Source: Hydractinia symbiolongicarpus (taxonomy: Eukaryota > Cnidaria > Hydrozoa > Anthoathecata > Hydractiniidae). Taken from it: a stretch of 60,000 nucleotides of DNA. Positions 22,301-34,300 of the stretch are shown here, piece by piece (the first letter of the stretch is position 1; each line of letters opens with the position of its first letter). Made by a program: the position numbers and the translations under genes. The stretch lies in NCBI RefSeq assembly GCF_029227915.1, contig NC_079886.1, positions 15,292,501 to 15,352,500 of the forward strand, in the 5' to 3' direction. The notes below the pieces were generated by a model, which did not search any database, was not told where the DNA came from, and worked only from the letters and a program-made list of their open reading frames with translations.

Positions 22301-25300
22301 GCACATTTTACTGCACACAGACCGAGAATACTGAGATTACTGATTGCATTATTTCTAATTCAACAGCTTCGGGTTTTACCAATTTGTTATCAAAAACTCA
22401 GTCCTGTTTTTTTGTGAATCCAGAGATTCAAGAATATTTATTGAAGATTTTAAAAAATAATGATGAAAATGCATCTGGTGAGGTTGAAATGTTATGCAAA
22501 ATTTATAGTGGTGAAAGCTGTAACATAAATTTTAGCACTGAAAACCGCAACAGCATCAATGAAAATTGTTCGCTGTGTATATTAGGTAATTTTTATTCAC
22601 TTTCTGTTACAGTTATATTTTTAGTTTAATCCTATTACCGTTGCTTACTCTCATTTATATCAAATTATAATTTCTTTTTAAGGAACTACACAAATAAAAA
22701 TGATTGCACACATTGTCAGTCGAATGGATCAGGGTAATGGTTTATTCAATAGATTTGTAATCACAATACCAGCATCGTTGCGCCCACTACCCCACGAGCA
22801 GGTTAAAGCAAAAGAAGATCTGAGACCATACATGTTTTCTCTCGTTGAACTTTACAAGTTTCATGATACGATTGATTCCACCAATCCAACCATATTTTAT
22901 TTCTCCGACGAAGCTATCATAGCTTCGTCGGAGAAATAAGGGTATCCTTCATACTTTTTTAATCAAATTCTTGCCATTTTGTCATTTTATAATTTCTAAA
23001 TTTTTATATATTTTACAGAACTTACAATGAAATCGAAACTTCGTTTTTAACAAATCTCAATGACGATTTAATCCATGGCAGACCGACGTCAAAATCAAAA
23101 ACTCCTGAATTGCTACCAAAAATAGCAGTAGCACTGCACATACTGGAACACAGTTTCAGTTGTTTATTATCTGGCACACCAATTATGGTTCCAGAGGAAA
23201 TCACCCTAACAGTCCTTAATCAGGCAATATACTATATTGATACGTTACAAGATCAAAAGGAAGTTCTTCATCATGTAAGTAGTAAAACTTAACACTATTT
23301 TGATAGAGAACATTTTCTTTTGCATCATGACATCATATTTTTTTGTTTTCTTTTGTATTTTGTTGTATTAATTCTTATTTTATTTAGTTCATAAGCGAAC
23401 TAACTGCAACCAAAAAAGACAAAACTAAAATTCCACCATCGTAGGATGAAATAGCTCATGCAATTGTAAAGACGAATGGGCCTGTCAATTTGTATAGAAG
23501 CTTTAAACAGACAGAAAGTATCGATCTGTGATGCTATCAGAATACACAAATGTCGTTCATGATCTGATAAAAAACGACTGTGGACGCATCGTTTCGGTAA
23601 GAACTCCGGGCGCGACAAAAGATTCTACCTTTTATATTAAAGGAGAATTCCAAGCTTTGCCGCATGCTATCCAGTCTGGTTTGGACAAAGAAGTGTACGA
23701 AAGGAAAAAGAATGCTAACATACCTAAATGTATTTTGGAAACAACAATTAATCTTATGTTAGATAAGTAAATTCTTCTTGATTATTTAAATAACGTGGGT
23801 ATTTTAGAAGTCATTATTCAACCACGGTTCCTGACTCTTGGTCTCTTTAATGGGACGGCGATACGAATAAGTGAAAAAAGACCTAGGGAACGTTCAGATA
23901 TTACGTAATAAAGTAGGGGAGAGGGGGGTCATCGAAATTGCTTACGCTTGATTATGGGGGAGGGGTCAAGTGGTTTGATGACATAAGCAAATCAAAAAAA
24001 AAATTAACAGCATATTTTATCAAGAGTGTGGAAAATATCTAAAGCATTTGTTTTCGCCATATTCTAAATCTTGCATGTAAAATATAAAATTAAAATATTT
24101 GTATTTTTTTGGGGGGGTGGGGTGGGAGTGGGGGGGGGTTAAGTAGATGATGACGTAATTTTGGGAGGGGGGTCAGCCAAATGATTACGACTGATTACAT
24201 GGGGGAGGGGGGGAGTAAGGCAAAAAACTGATTACGTAATATGTGAACGCTCTCCTAGGGTCGAGGTTGGTCATTATTTAATTAAAGAAAAAAAACTCGA
24301 GTATCTAATCATGTCGTTCTTTGTTTGACTTTAAAAAAGTAAACGTTCGTCATTCAACATATTTATAGTTTATCGAAAGATTTAATGCCTATCAATTGTA
24401 ATTATTTGATATTAGAACTAATAGACTCTGTTTTAATTTTATTTATCATTATACAAAATATTGTTTCCTTACATAATTTGAAAGCAAATATATATCTTTG
24501 TTGAAAATCAATCTTATATATTTATGTATTTTATATCCTTCATTATCCAATTTCGTTCATTAAATTCTAAAAAATAAAATGATAATTGGATATGTTGGTT
24601 CGTTGGCTCGTTGGCTATGTTGATTCGTTGGCTCGTTGGCTATGTTGGTTCGTTGGCTCGTTGGCTATGTTGGTTCGTTGGCTTGTTGGCTATGTTGGCT
24701 CGTTGGCTATGTTGGCTTGTTGGCTATGTTGGTTCGTTGGCTCGTTGGTCACAAATTAAAAAGCTGCGATGGTATTCTAAAGTTGCTCCCCCAGGTCCAA
24801 CATCTGCTCCAAATGTGACAAAACTGTCCAGGCAAACTCAAAAAGGGTGATTTGTGAAACCTGCAGACGATCAACCCACTCAAAATGCATCAAAGGATCA
24901 TCCTTTCATTTTAAAAATTCCTGAACACGAGATCGTTATGTTCAACCTTTCCCGAGTTTTAACTTTTGGTGGAAGCATACAAGTTTGACATTGTAACTCT
25001 ATCTGAAACCTGGTTAAAAGATGATAAAAACGTTCTTAATTATGTCAACATAGCAGCCCATACAATACAGCATTCAACAGACTGGACACTCTTTCGTAAT
25101 GTCCGAAACAAACTTAAGAAGTGTATTAATGAAACAAAACGCTCATTTTACCGAAAAGCTTTATCATTGAAAAGACCAAAAGAGGTTGGGAACGTAATAA
25201 TCCGAATACTGCATCCAAACAACAAAACTGATAAGCACGATCCTGAAACCCTGAACAACCACTTTAATACTGTTGTGGAAAAACTAACGAACAGAAAGTC

Positions 25301-28300
25301 TCTAACAAGTACTGAACGTGTAGTTCTAATAAAAACATTTCCAGAAAATCCGCAAGGGTTCATGATTAAACCAACCACCTACAACAAAAAACTGCCCTAA
25401 ACAAAATAAGGGGGGATTGTTCAACAGGACATGATAACCTATTAACCTCTTGAACCAATTAACCTCTTGAAACCAGTGAGTGATTACATTATCTCTCCAC
25501 TCTGCCATATAATCAACAGTTCCATCAGCGAGGGTTCGTTTCCAATAGAGTGGAAAATAGCAAGGATCAGTCCCATACCGAAAGTCAAATCTCCATCCGA
25601 AGTAGTAGATTGCAGAGCAATATCTGTCTTGCCAATCCTGTCAAAGGTATACGAAAGAGTCATACTATAGCAGTTGTTAGAATATATCGAAACATTATAC
25701 AAAAATACACAGCATGGTTTTCGAAAATTCAGATCAACGCTTACTTGTCTTCTTAAGCTAAGGGACGACATACTAAAAGCACACAGATTGACGATAACTC
25801 ATCTAGCATGCGCAATACTGGTTTTGGTGTTCCTCAAGGATCAATACTTGGGCCAGTAATCTTCAACCTTTACGTCATCGACCTCCCTAATCATCTGAAT
25901 GTATCCGGATCACTCCAATACGCAGATGCTACAACGGTGTATGACCACTGCAAAGCCACACAAGTAGCAGAAAAGACTGGCGAGCTCGTAAAAGATTTAC
26001 AAAACCTTATGTCTTTGTCAACAAATTCCAACCTTGTTTTTAGCAATATTAAACAAATAAACAAAAAGTATGTTATTTAGCACCAGGCAACTTTCACGAA
26101 CCCACAACATCAAAAACGCTGATACAAAGCGTACGTGCAATGGCCATCTCCTGGAATCATCAGAGGAGCTCAGAGTTCTTGGAGTGACCTTTAACCAACA
26201 TCTCGACTGGAAAATGCATATCAACTCGGTCGTAAAAAACTGCTTGGTACACTCAAATCATTGAAGCTCACAAAGCGACTGCATCCATTTTCTTTAAAAA
26301 AAGAACTTGTAAACGCATTGGTTTTGTCTAAGCTGGACTACGGCAACTCGGTGTACATTGACACGACTCCAGCGTATTTACTTAAAAGGCTTTAAAAGGT
26401 CTTAAATGCAGCGGCTGGTTTTGTTTTACAAAGACATGCGAAGATCGCAGACATTATAAAACTTTCATGGCTGCCAGTGCTTGAGCGATACAAGTATACG
26501 ATAGCTGTGCTTGCCTTCAAAGCTTTACATGAAATTGTTCCCGACAACATGCAAGTCAAACGAAAGATCAATCATCAAACCCTTCAAACTAACACCAACA
26601 ACACAGAAAAAATGGTCGACTGTAATGACAGCGTTACAACATTTCAAGCAGACGCAAAGACTGCCTTTAACGATTTACCAAAGGCCATAAGAGATTGCGA
26701 TGAATTTACTGAATTCGGAAACAAAACTAAAAAGTACTTAGTTGACAAAGCCTTAGCACGGGGAATGATATAAATTTTTAAAATTATGACAGTCTCCCAT
26801 AGCTAAAAAAATTTGATGTTTTTGTTGTTGTTGTGTGTGTGTATAAGTGGTGTGCTACCAATTCCTGTTCTTTCAATTTACGTGCTATGATCCTATCCTA
26901 ATCAACATGTCAATCTTCTTATTCTTACTGGATTTTCTTTCGTATACTCAAGTATTTAAGGTTTAATTGTATTCATTTATTTATTTATTAAGTATTTTAT
27001 TCGTGTGTGTGTGTGTTTAAGTGGTCCACAAGTGCTACCAATTCCTGCTCGTTCATTTACTCGCCTATGATGTTATCTTAATCCTTACCAGTGTCTTTAA
27101 TGAACAGATTTACTTCCGCATAATAGAGCAATTAATGTTTGATCGGTCGTTCTTTGTGTTTCAAGGATTTTTTAGTTGACGCTATTTCAATGGCCCGTCA
27201 AAAACCAAAATTTCTTTTTTAGGAATTTGGTATACCTGTTGCCTTCATCGTATAGATTTTAAAACGCTGATGAAGGAAATGTATAGGACATGTACTTTTG
27301 ACAAACAGTTACAGAAATATTGTGGTTTAAAGGTTTTTTGATAACGTCATCAACCTGCCCATTCCGAAACGGATTTGGTGACGCAGGTTATTAATTAAAA
27401 ATTACCCAAATTGGTCCTAGTTGGTCCCTAGTTACCCACGTGGTGAAAAATCATTGACGTCACCACCTCGTTTCCAAGTTATATGGCCTCAAAGCTTTAG
27501 GTGCAGTGTAATGGTTTCACTAACGTTAATATACTTTCCTTTGATGGTAAAATTATTTTAACGTCAAAGTTTGGTAATTTACAAAAAAAATTGATAGGCG
27601 ATACTTTATAGACTTTATCAAAGAAAATTGTGAAGAATATAATCCACTTTGCAAAAGTCACACACAGACACACGGAAGCTCCGTATTATTATAGAGATAT
27701 AAAAAATAAAGACAAATTTTCCAAAATTTAATTCGTTCTACTTATTAATAATGTAAACCATAAAAATATTCCTGATATGGTTTACATTATCTGGGATTCT
27801 GTACAGTGAAACAAGTTTACGTCTTAATGCTCAATTAAATTTCTAGATAATGATCTGCACTAACATTTTAAACCATTTATTGAAAATAGTAGTACTAATT
27901 TTTAGAGAAAAACTCAAGAAACCCTTTTTTTGCATAGTATTTATTTATAAGTAACTTTGTGAAAAAAACCCAGAAAAACATGATAAGCCGATGCAGAGAA
28001 AAGCTTTGACGTGGTAACTTCGCTATTGTGTGTGACTGAAAAGAAGAGGCTAAGTTATTTTTCACACAATCCGCAGGAATGTGTATTTGTTTTAGCCTTT
28101 CTTCGTCTCTGGATAAAAAATGAACACACTGGCGAATCTTTTACGCGAAGCCAGCTCTGATGCGTTCATACGTGAAGTTTAGGCTTAGTTTTTATTTCCC
28201 TGAACTAACTTCCCCGAAACCTTTTTATTTGCAATGACTGGCTATGCATCGTTTCTGCGAGGCCAGGTTTTATTCGAAATCGACAAAAAACTTGAAGAAA

Positions 28301-31300
28301 GTGGAAATGACAAGACATGTGAGGATATACTCTACTTATATTTTTCCGCAGAGCTAGTTACGAAATAAATATTGTTGACAGATATTTTGTTAAAGGAGTG
28401 AAACGTGTATTTTTTAATTATTATCTAGCTAGTGTTTGTGAACTATATCCACTAGCCATCTTAGCTCTGCTGTAGCTAGCTGGCTGCCTATAATGTAAAA
28501 GCTAATGCAAAATAAAAACAATCAGTACACAAACACAGAACACATGCAGAACGTCTGGTTGGTTGAACCCACTGATATCGAGGGGCAAACTAATTTTAGG
28601 CGAACACTGCTAATTAGACGTACTACTCCTAATACATGGAATCACAGTCCCGATACTTACTTGTGCCCGCATCTGAGTGATTACGTAATGCCCGATGCGC
28701 GCGCAGTAATGGAGGTAAAAATGTAAACAAACCAAGCAGGCACGGAGGAAAACGTTCAAAACAAACAAAATTCACATTAAAAATGTAGGGGAAATTCAGT
28801 TTTCAACATTTGTTAACAATATGTTTTAACCATGCTATACTTGCACAATTTTATTTTTTAACATTCACACAAATAAAACATACATTCAAAGCTTGACTTC
28901 TTCATCTATGCGAAATCTTTGTTGTCACTTTTTATGCTTGTTTAGCAAAGTAATTTTCAGTAATGGATTACGCAAAGTAGACATCTAATCTATGCTTTGA
29001 GAAAGCGAACTTTTAACTCTATAATTTAAACCATACCATGTGCCCCTAACGAACGGTGCTTTGCACGAGCACGAATGATGACATAAACCTTCGTGAATTG
29101 AACATTCAGTCTCTTTTCATTTTTCCGAGGAGTATTGGTTGTTCATGCGTTATACCTATAACGCAACAGTTAGTCGATCTTTTCCTTTTTTTTGCTTAGC
29201 TAGCATTTTTGTTGCAGAAAAAAATAATGGAGGACGAATGCCTAATTAAGCTACCAAATGCAAAATCATGGAATCCTAATTTGGTAAGTTACGTCAGTTG
29301 TTTTTGACCATTTTTAAAGCGTACATGGCTCGAATCACCTACTACAGAAAATCACTTAAATAAGTAAAAAAGAGCAAATCTCTCCCATGCCTTTTCTAAA
29401 TTGTGTACATAGCTACTACAGAGCCTAGCCTTTATTCAAGAAGGTAAAATCATAGATTCAATCAAAAGGGGTTAAACTGAGATCTTAAAAAAATGTTAAC
29501 CTAAATATTGCTTTGTTTACTCTTAAATTAGAGAATTGCCTAATTAGCTAGCTTACTGCATATCAAATAGGTGTGTGAGTAATATTACAATAAAGTCCCA
29601 GATCCTCCTTCGACATTCCTGTCGCTGTCGTTGCATGGCAAACATTATGAAATTATTTTCACAGACTCGAATAATTTTTCCTAAGAGTTTATTAGCTAGC
29701 TAGCTGCTTAAGAGCTTCTAGTCAAGTTTGTGTTTTTTGGTTTCCACAATTAAATCTGTTATATGTTAAATAAAGTGTATATTACATTCCCTGTACCCAG
29801 AATGTTTACAAAACCTTGTTTTAATCATAGAGGTAGAAATCGAGACGCAGATTGAACTCAGTGCGCATTAAAATTCTATTCAAATTGCTATTGTTCCGGC
29901 ATCCCTTTGATATCAATGCGGGATGTGTATTTCACTGGATTTTAACATAAAAACATTACGTAATCCTTCAGCGGGTCGTTTGTTTATATACAAGAAGAAA
30001 AATGTTGCAACGTGTATTGATTGTCTCTTGAGACATTTAGAAATACGATGTGAAGTTAAAATAACACCAGAGAATCCTGCTGATTTAATTAGCTAAATTT
30101 TGAAGTATTGGAAACATACATATGTGTATATAGCTATATTTTTACATTGTATATAGCTATAAACAAGTTTTGGTTTACATCTGCTTTTTTGCGCTTGCTC
30201 GGGCACTCTCCGGGTCAGAACCTGTCACGTGATACTTTTTAAACCAATCACAAGTTTGTATTTTTCAGGGTAGCAAATATGATTTGAGTGAAAACACGCT
30301 GTTCACCCGGTCACCTCTTCAAAAATAGGGGCTGAATTTTTTCACAGATTCTTTGTTTTCTAACTTCAAACCTGTCATATTGTGTAGTTTTCGGCGAGTT
30401 CTTGCTAGTTTAGCTTTACTTTAATTCAGATACTTGTAGTTCTTGTTTAATCAAAGCTTCTTTTGTGAGAGTTTGGCCGTGAGACGTTCGTGTTTTCTCT
30501 CATCCGGAATTTGTACTACGTGACAATCCGACTAGGAAAATTTTTTTTGTAGAAGCCGGATCATCTAGCGTAAATTCCTTTCTTATAAATTTTTTTTTTT
30601 ATTATAATACTGAAACTATTCTCTTGTTTTAAAATGCAAGTTTTGCCAATATGACTGTAAATTTCCTTTTTAACTTTTTTAACTGGATTTTATTAATCTG
30701 GTGATCTGTTGTTTATATATTCTTATATACTTATAAATCCATTAAAATAATCCTTGGTAGTTCTTATACTGTCATGTTGAATGGGTGTGACCTTCACAAT
30801 TATAAATTTAGGAGTTAACTTCTGTCGTTTTATAATCCATTCTAATTTTTTTAGAAATTATATACCTTTTCACCACACAAATTTCTAAAATATAGGCCAT
30901 AATGCCCAATGCAAGAATGCATGGAATGAACAGAAGTTTTTTGCTGCTCACTTTTTTTTAATATAACATACAGTTATAATGAGAAAAAATATTGTATTTA
31001 TTATAGTGTATTAATACTTGTTTATCTTATTAAGTATATTTCATATTCCTGTACAAGTTCTTTTTCTTGCATCGACAGATTTTCATGACCATATTTCAGT
31101 TGATCTACTAGCCATAGAAACCCAGAGTGCTAGCAATTTACATCGTGGTGCTCGAGCCTTTCGAGGAGGTCCTCCTAGCCGAGAAAATATTGGATTGTGT
31201 GTTCATACTGAAAGGTTTTCTTTTTTTAGTTAAAATACATTACTATAAAATTCAGGAGTGGACCATGGGAACCATCAAGGATTCTGTCGCAAACAAAACT

Positions 31301-34300
31301 CTTCACCATGTAGAACCATAATTCTAAATCTAAAAGAAAATGCAATGCAAATTTTTGCCCAATAATTGGGTATCAAAATATTAAATTTCTGACGACACCA
31401 TCTCCCATAAATGAACTGTCTGTTACATGATTTCACTGCCACGAAACAAAGAAAATATTAACAAAAAGTTACATAATTTAACAGGTGTGGGAAAAATTAG
31501 TTACAGAATGACCACACACTAATTATATTGTGTCATATATAAAATGATATTTTTGATACTGCAATTTTGTGCCATAATAAAGAAATCTCCAGGCATGAAA
31601 GCACTGAAAAAATCTAACATGGTAAAAACAGGACTTTCTACTAGTGTTTTGTATGTTATGTGGTTTGTGTAAACAAGGCTTTAAGTGGCACAAAACAAAA
31701 AATCCCTACTTTGTCTGTATAAATTGCATTTAAACAGTAGTTTCTTATTATATTCTGATATAATATAATTTTTCTGGCTAAAAGTTTGGCAAGTTAAACG
31801 ATCACAACCAAAACTATTCCAAACCAATAGCTAGAGGCTAGCTAGCTAGCTCACCTGACTCAGACTTGTTTTAGTTTTAGAAAGCTGTAAATTCCTTGGC
31901 GTGGACTTTTATACAAAAAGAAACTTGTTTCTTACCCGTTATAAGGTAGCTAATTTAGTAAGGTATTCATGGTGACCACGGTCGTGGATATTCCTGGAAA
32001 AATCCACTTGTCCTGGAAGTTCTTTAAAAATCCTGGAATTTTGACGAAAAAATAAAGATGTCCAGGAATTGTCCTGGAAAGTAATCATGTTAAGAAAAAT
32101 GTTTGCACTTTCAAATATTTAAATCTTTTTACAAACTTTGCCCAAAGTATTTTTGCTAGTAGTAGTTAATACTTAGAGGTTGCTTAAACCTTTTTTTACA
32201 TCATTGAGCATCATTTTTAATTATTTTTATTCTTCCCATAATCAATGAATGAGATGTCATAACGATCGTTAAGATTCTAAAGGTTCTTTGAGACCGATAT
32301 GTTATCTAAGAGAATAAGCTTCTAGAACTACATTATGTTAGGTTTGCTTATTGAGAAAAAAAAGATTTTGATTTTGTTTTTTTATTTTTTATTTTAGTCC
32401 AAACATTTCTCAGAAAATTAATATTCAAATTTTGTTGATATAAATGAAAGATCCTAGAAATGAAGTTTGCATTGTGTAGCCACCTACTGTAACGTTTTGT
32501 TTGCATATTATGTTTATTCTAAACCAATCAATATGGTCAAAAAAGTTTGTTTACAAGACCTAAATTACTTTAACTGAAATATGCTCCAGACCTAATTTAC
32601 TGGATGACTACAAGGTGTATTTTTCAATGAATTTTCATTCAAAGATATAAATAAAACGTTAATTTAATACCTATGTATTATTTTAGTGGGCACATTAGTG
32701 AAAATTCACATATCTAAGTAAGGTAAAGTTAGTCCAGCTATAACACTTTCTCACTAACTTTATTTCTAAGAATAAATTGGCTACAATTCCCAGAACAAGG
32801 TAAAACTACTGAACGAAATCTATTATAAGGTGGCTCCTTTTGTGTGAAAGATAACTGATTCTCTCAGTGCGTTTTTTTTCAAATTGTCATCCTTGAGGGG
32901 TCACATGATCTTTTATATCTCCATAAACTGTTGAAGAGGCTTCATACACTCTGAAGGCACTGGTACTTCTCCTTTATCCTCTTTGCATTCTCACTCTGAA
33001 TCACTTCGGTATTGATCACTACTTCTCTGTCTAAGACTAAATCTTATGATCGGATTCTAGCATGAAATCAAATATATTTTTCAAATAGGAAAATAACTTA
33101 CCTCCTTCGGAAATATTTGGGCAACTTTAAGGCCTTCACATAAGGTATTCACAGAACCTAATCCGAAGGTCACGAGGGTGAAAGGGTTAATTTAAAACGA
33201 GGTTTGTAAAATGCTGTAATATATTTGGTTTCTGGTGGTAGCACAATATTTCTAGGTTGCGTTGCATTCATCTTAAAAAATTACTTGTTTCTCTAAAGGT
33301 TTTATTAGGCCTGTGATTTTTAAGGTTAGCAATTTGTCTCGGAATTGTCCTGGAATATAAAACAATCTTGTCCTGGAAAATCCTTGAATGTTCTGGAATA
33401 TACATTTTAACTTCTGTGGTCACCATGGTATTGTTCCAGCGCAGCCATTATGTCCAAAAAAGGATCTAAAATGAAAGAGGTCTGGACAGCACTGCATGTT
33501 TACAGCCTGCGGTATTTTGCAGAACAAAAAAGGGAGACAAACAAAATTATTGTTTTATTTTTTACAGCGATCAAACATCAAGCAAACCGTTTTTTCTGTT
33601 TTGCAAGTTATTTAAGACAAATCTTGTCTTACTTGCTTTCTGCATAATTAGCTATAAAATGTATGTGGCAGTCATATTGCGCTATTATCTATATCGGCAA
33701 AGAAAACAAATCAATTTAGCGAAATATAGCTCAACAGTGTTTGTCGTTATATAGCTTTATTGCTAATCAATTTCTATTTAGTGATAATTTTATTGTTTTT
33801 CAACTAATTATTGCTATATAGCTATTGATAATTATAGCTTTTTATCAAATTCCCTGGAATCCTCTCAATTGATAAAGCTACATAAAGTTGTAGGATGTTG
33901 AATAATTTTTTTTAGGTGGTTCAATTTCAAACATTCAAGCCATGAATCTTGCTCGCTACAAGTTGGTAAACTTAGTTGTGTTTGCTACTGTTTTTTCTCA
34001 GGCGCGGACTTATCTTTAATTACATTTAATTTTTAGGTATTGTCCTGATTTAAAGAAGACTGGCTTGTTTGCAGCAAAAAAGTTGATATCTTATGTGTCA
34101 GAAGAAGTAAGTAGTTAAATAGAACTCTAAATTTACAATTATAAAACGCATTATTTTACATAAATTTCTTGTTTTTAAATATTGGAAATTCTACAAAACA
34201 TGTGTTAAGTTCACTCCTCATACATAGTTATTTTTGACCAAAAATAAACAAAATATAGAACATCCTAACCTAAAAAATTATCCCTAAGTGAAAAACATCA

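Larger units (their letters stand above)
18608..24752. mobile_element. Compound element bounded by inverted CCAACGAG minisatellites
   Basis: The left end has AACGAGCCAACGACCAA and, 40 bp in, CCAACGAGCCAACGAGCC. The right end (24590-24752) is a tandem array of the reverse complement. The outer 20 bp of the two ends are inverted matches with one mismatch and one gap. The 6.1-kb interior holds a Merlin-type transposase relic (minus strand), a DUF3987-like ATPase relic (plus strand), a minus-strand ORF of unknown type and a MITE. LINE fragments of apparently the same family lie immediately outside both ends. Whether this is one transposon or several nested ones cannot be decided from one copy. 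No clear target duplication was seen. Confidence 0.45.

Noticed and set aside
24611-24850. Plus-strand frames rich in [11 protein letters not shown] repeats
   Set aside because: They are translations of the 25-bp minisatellite in several frames.
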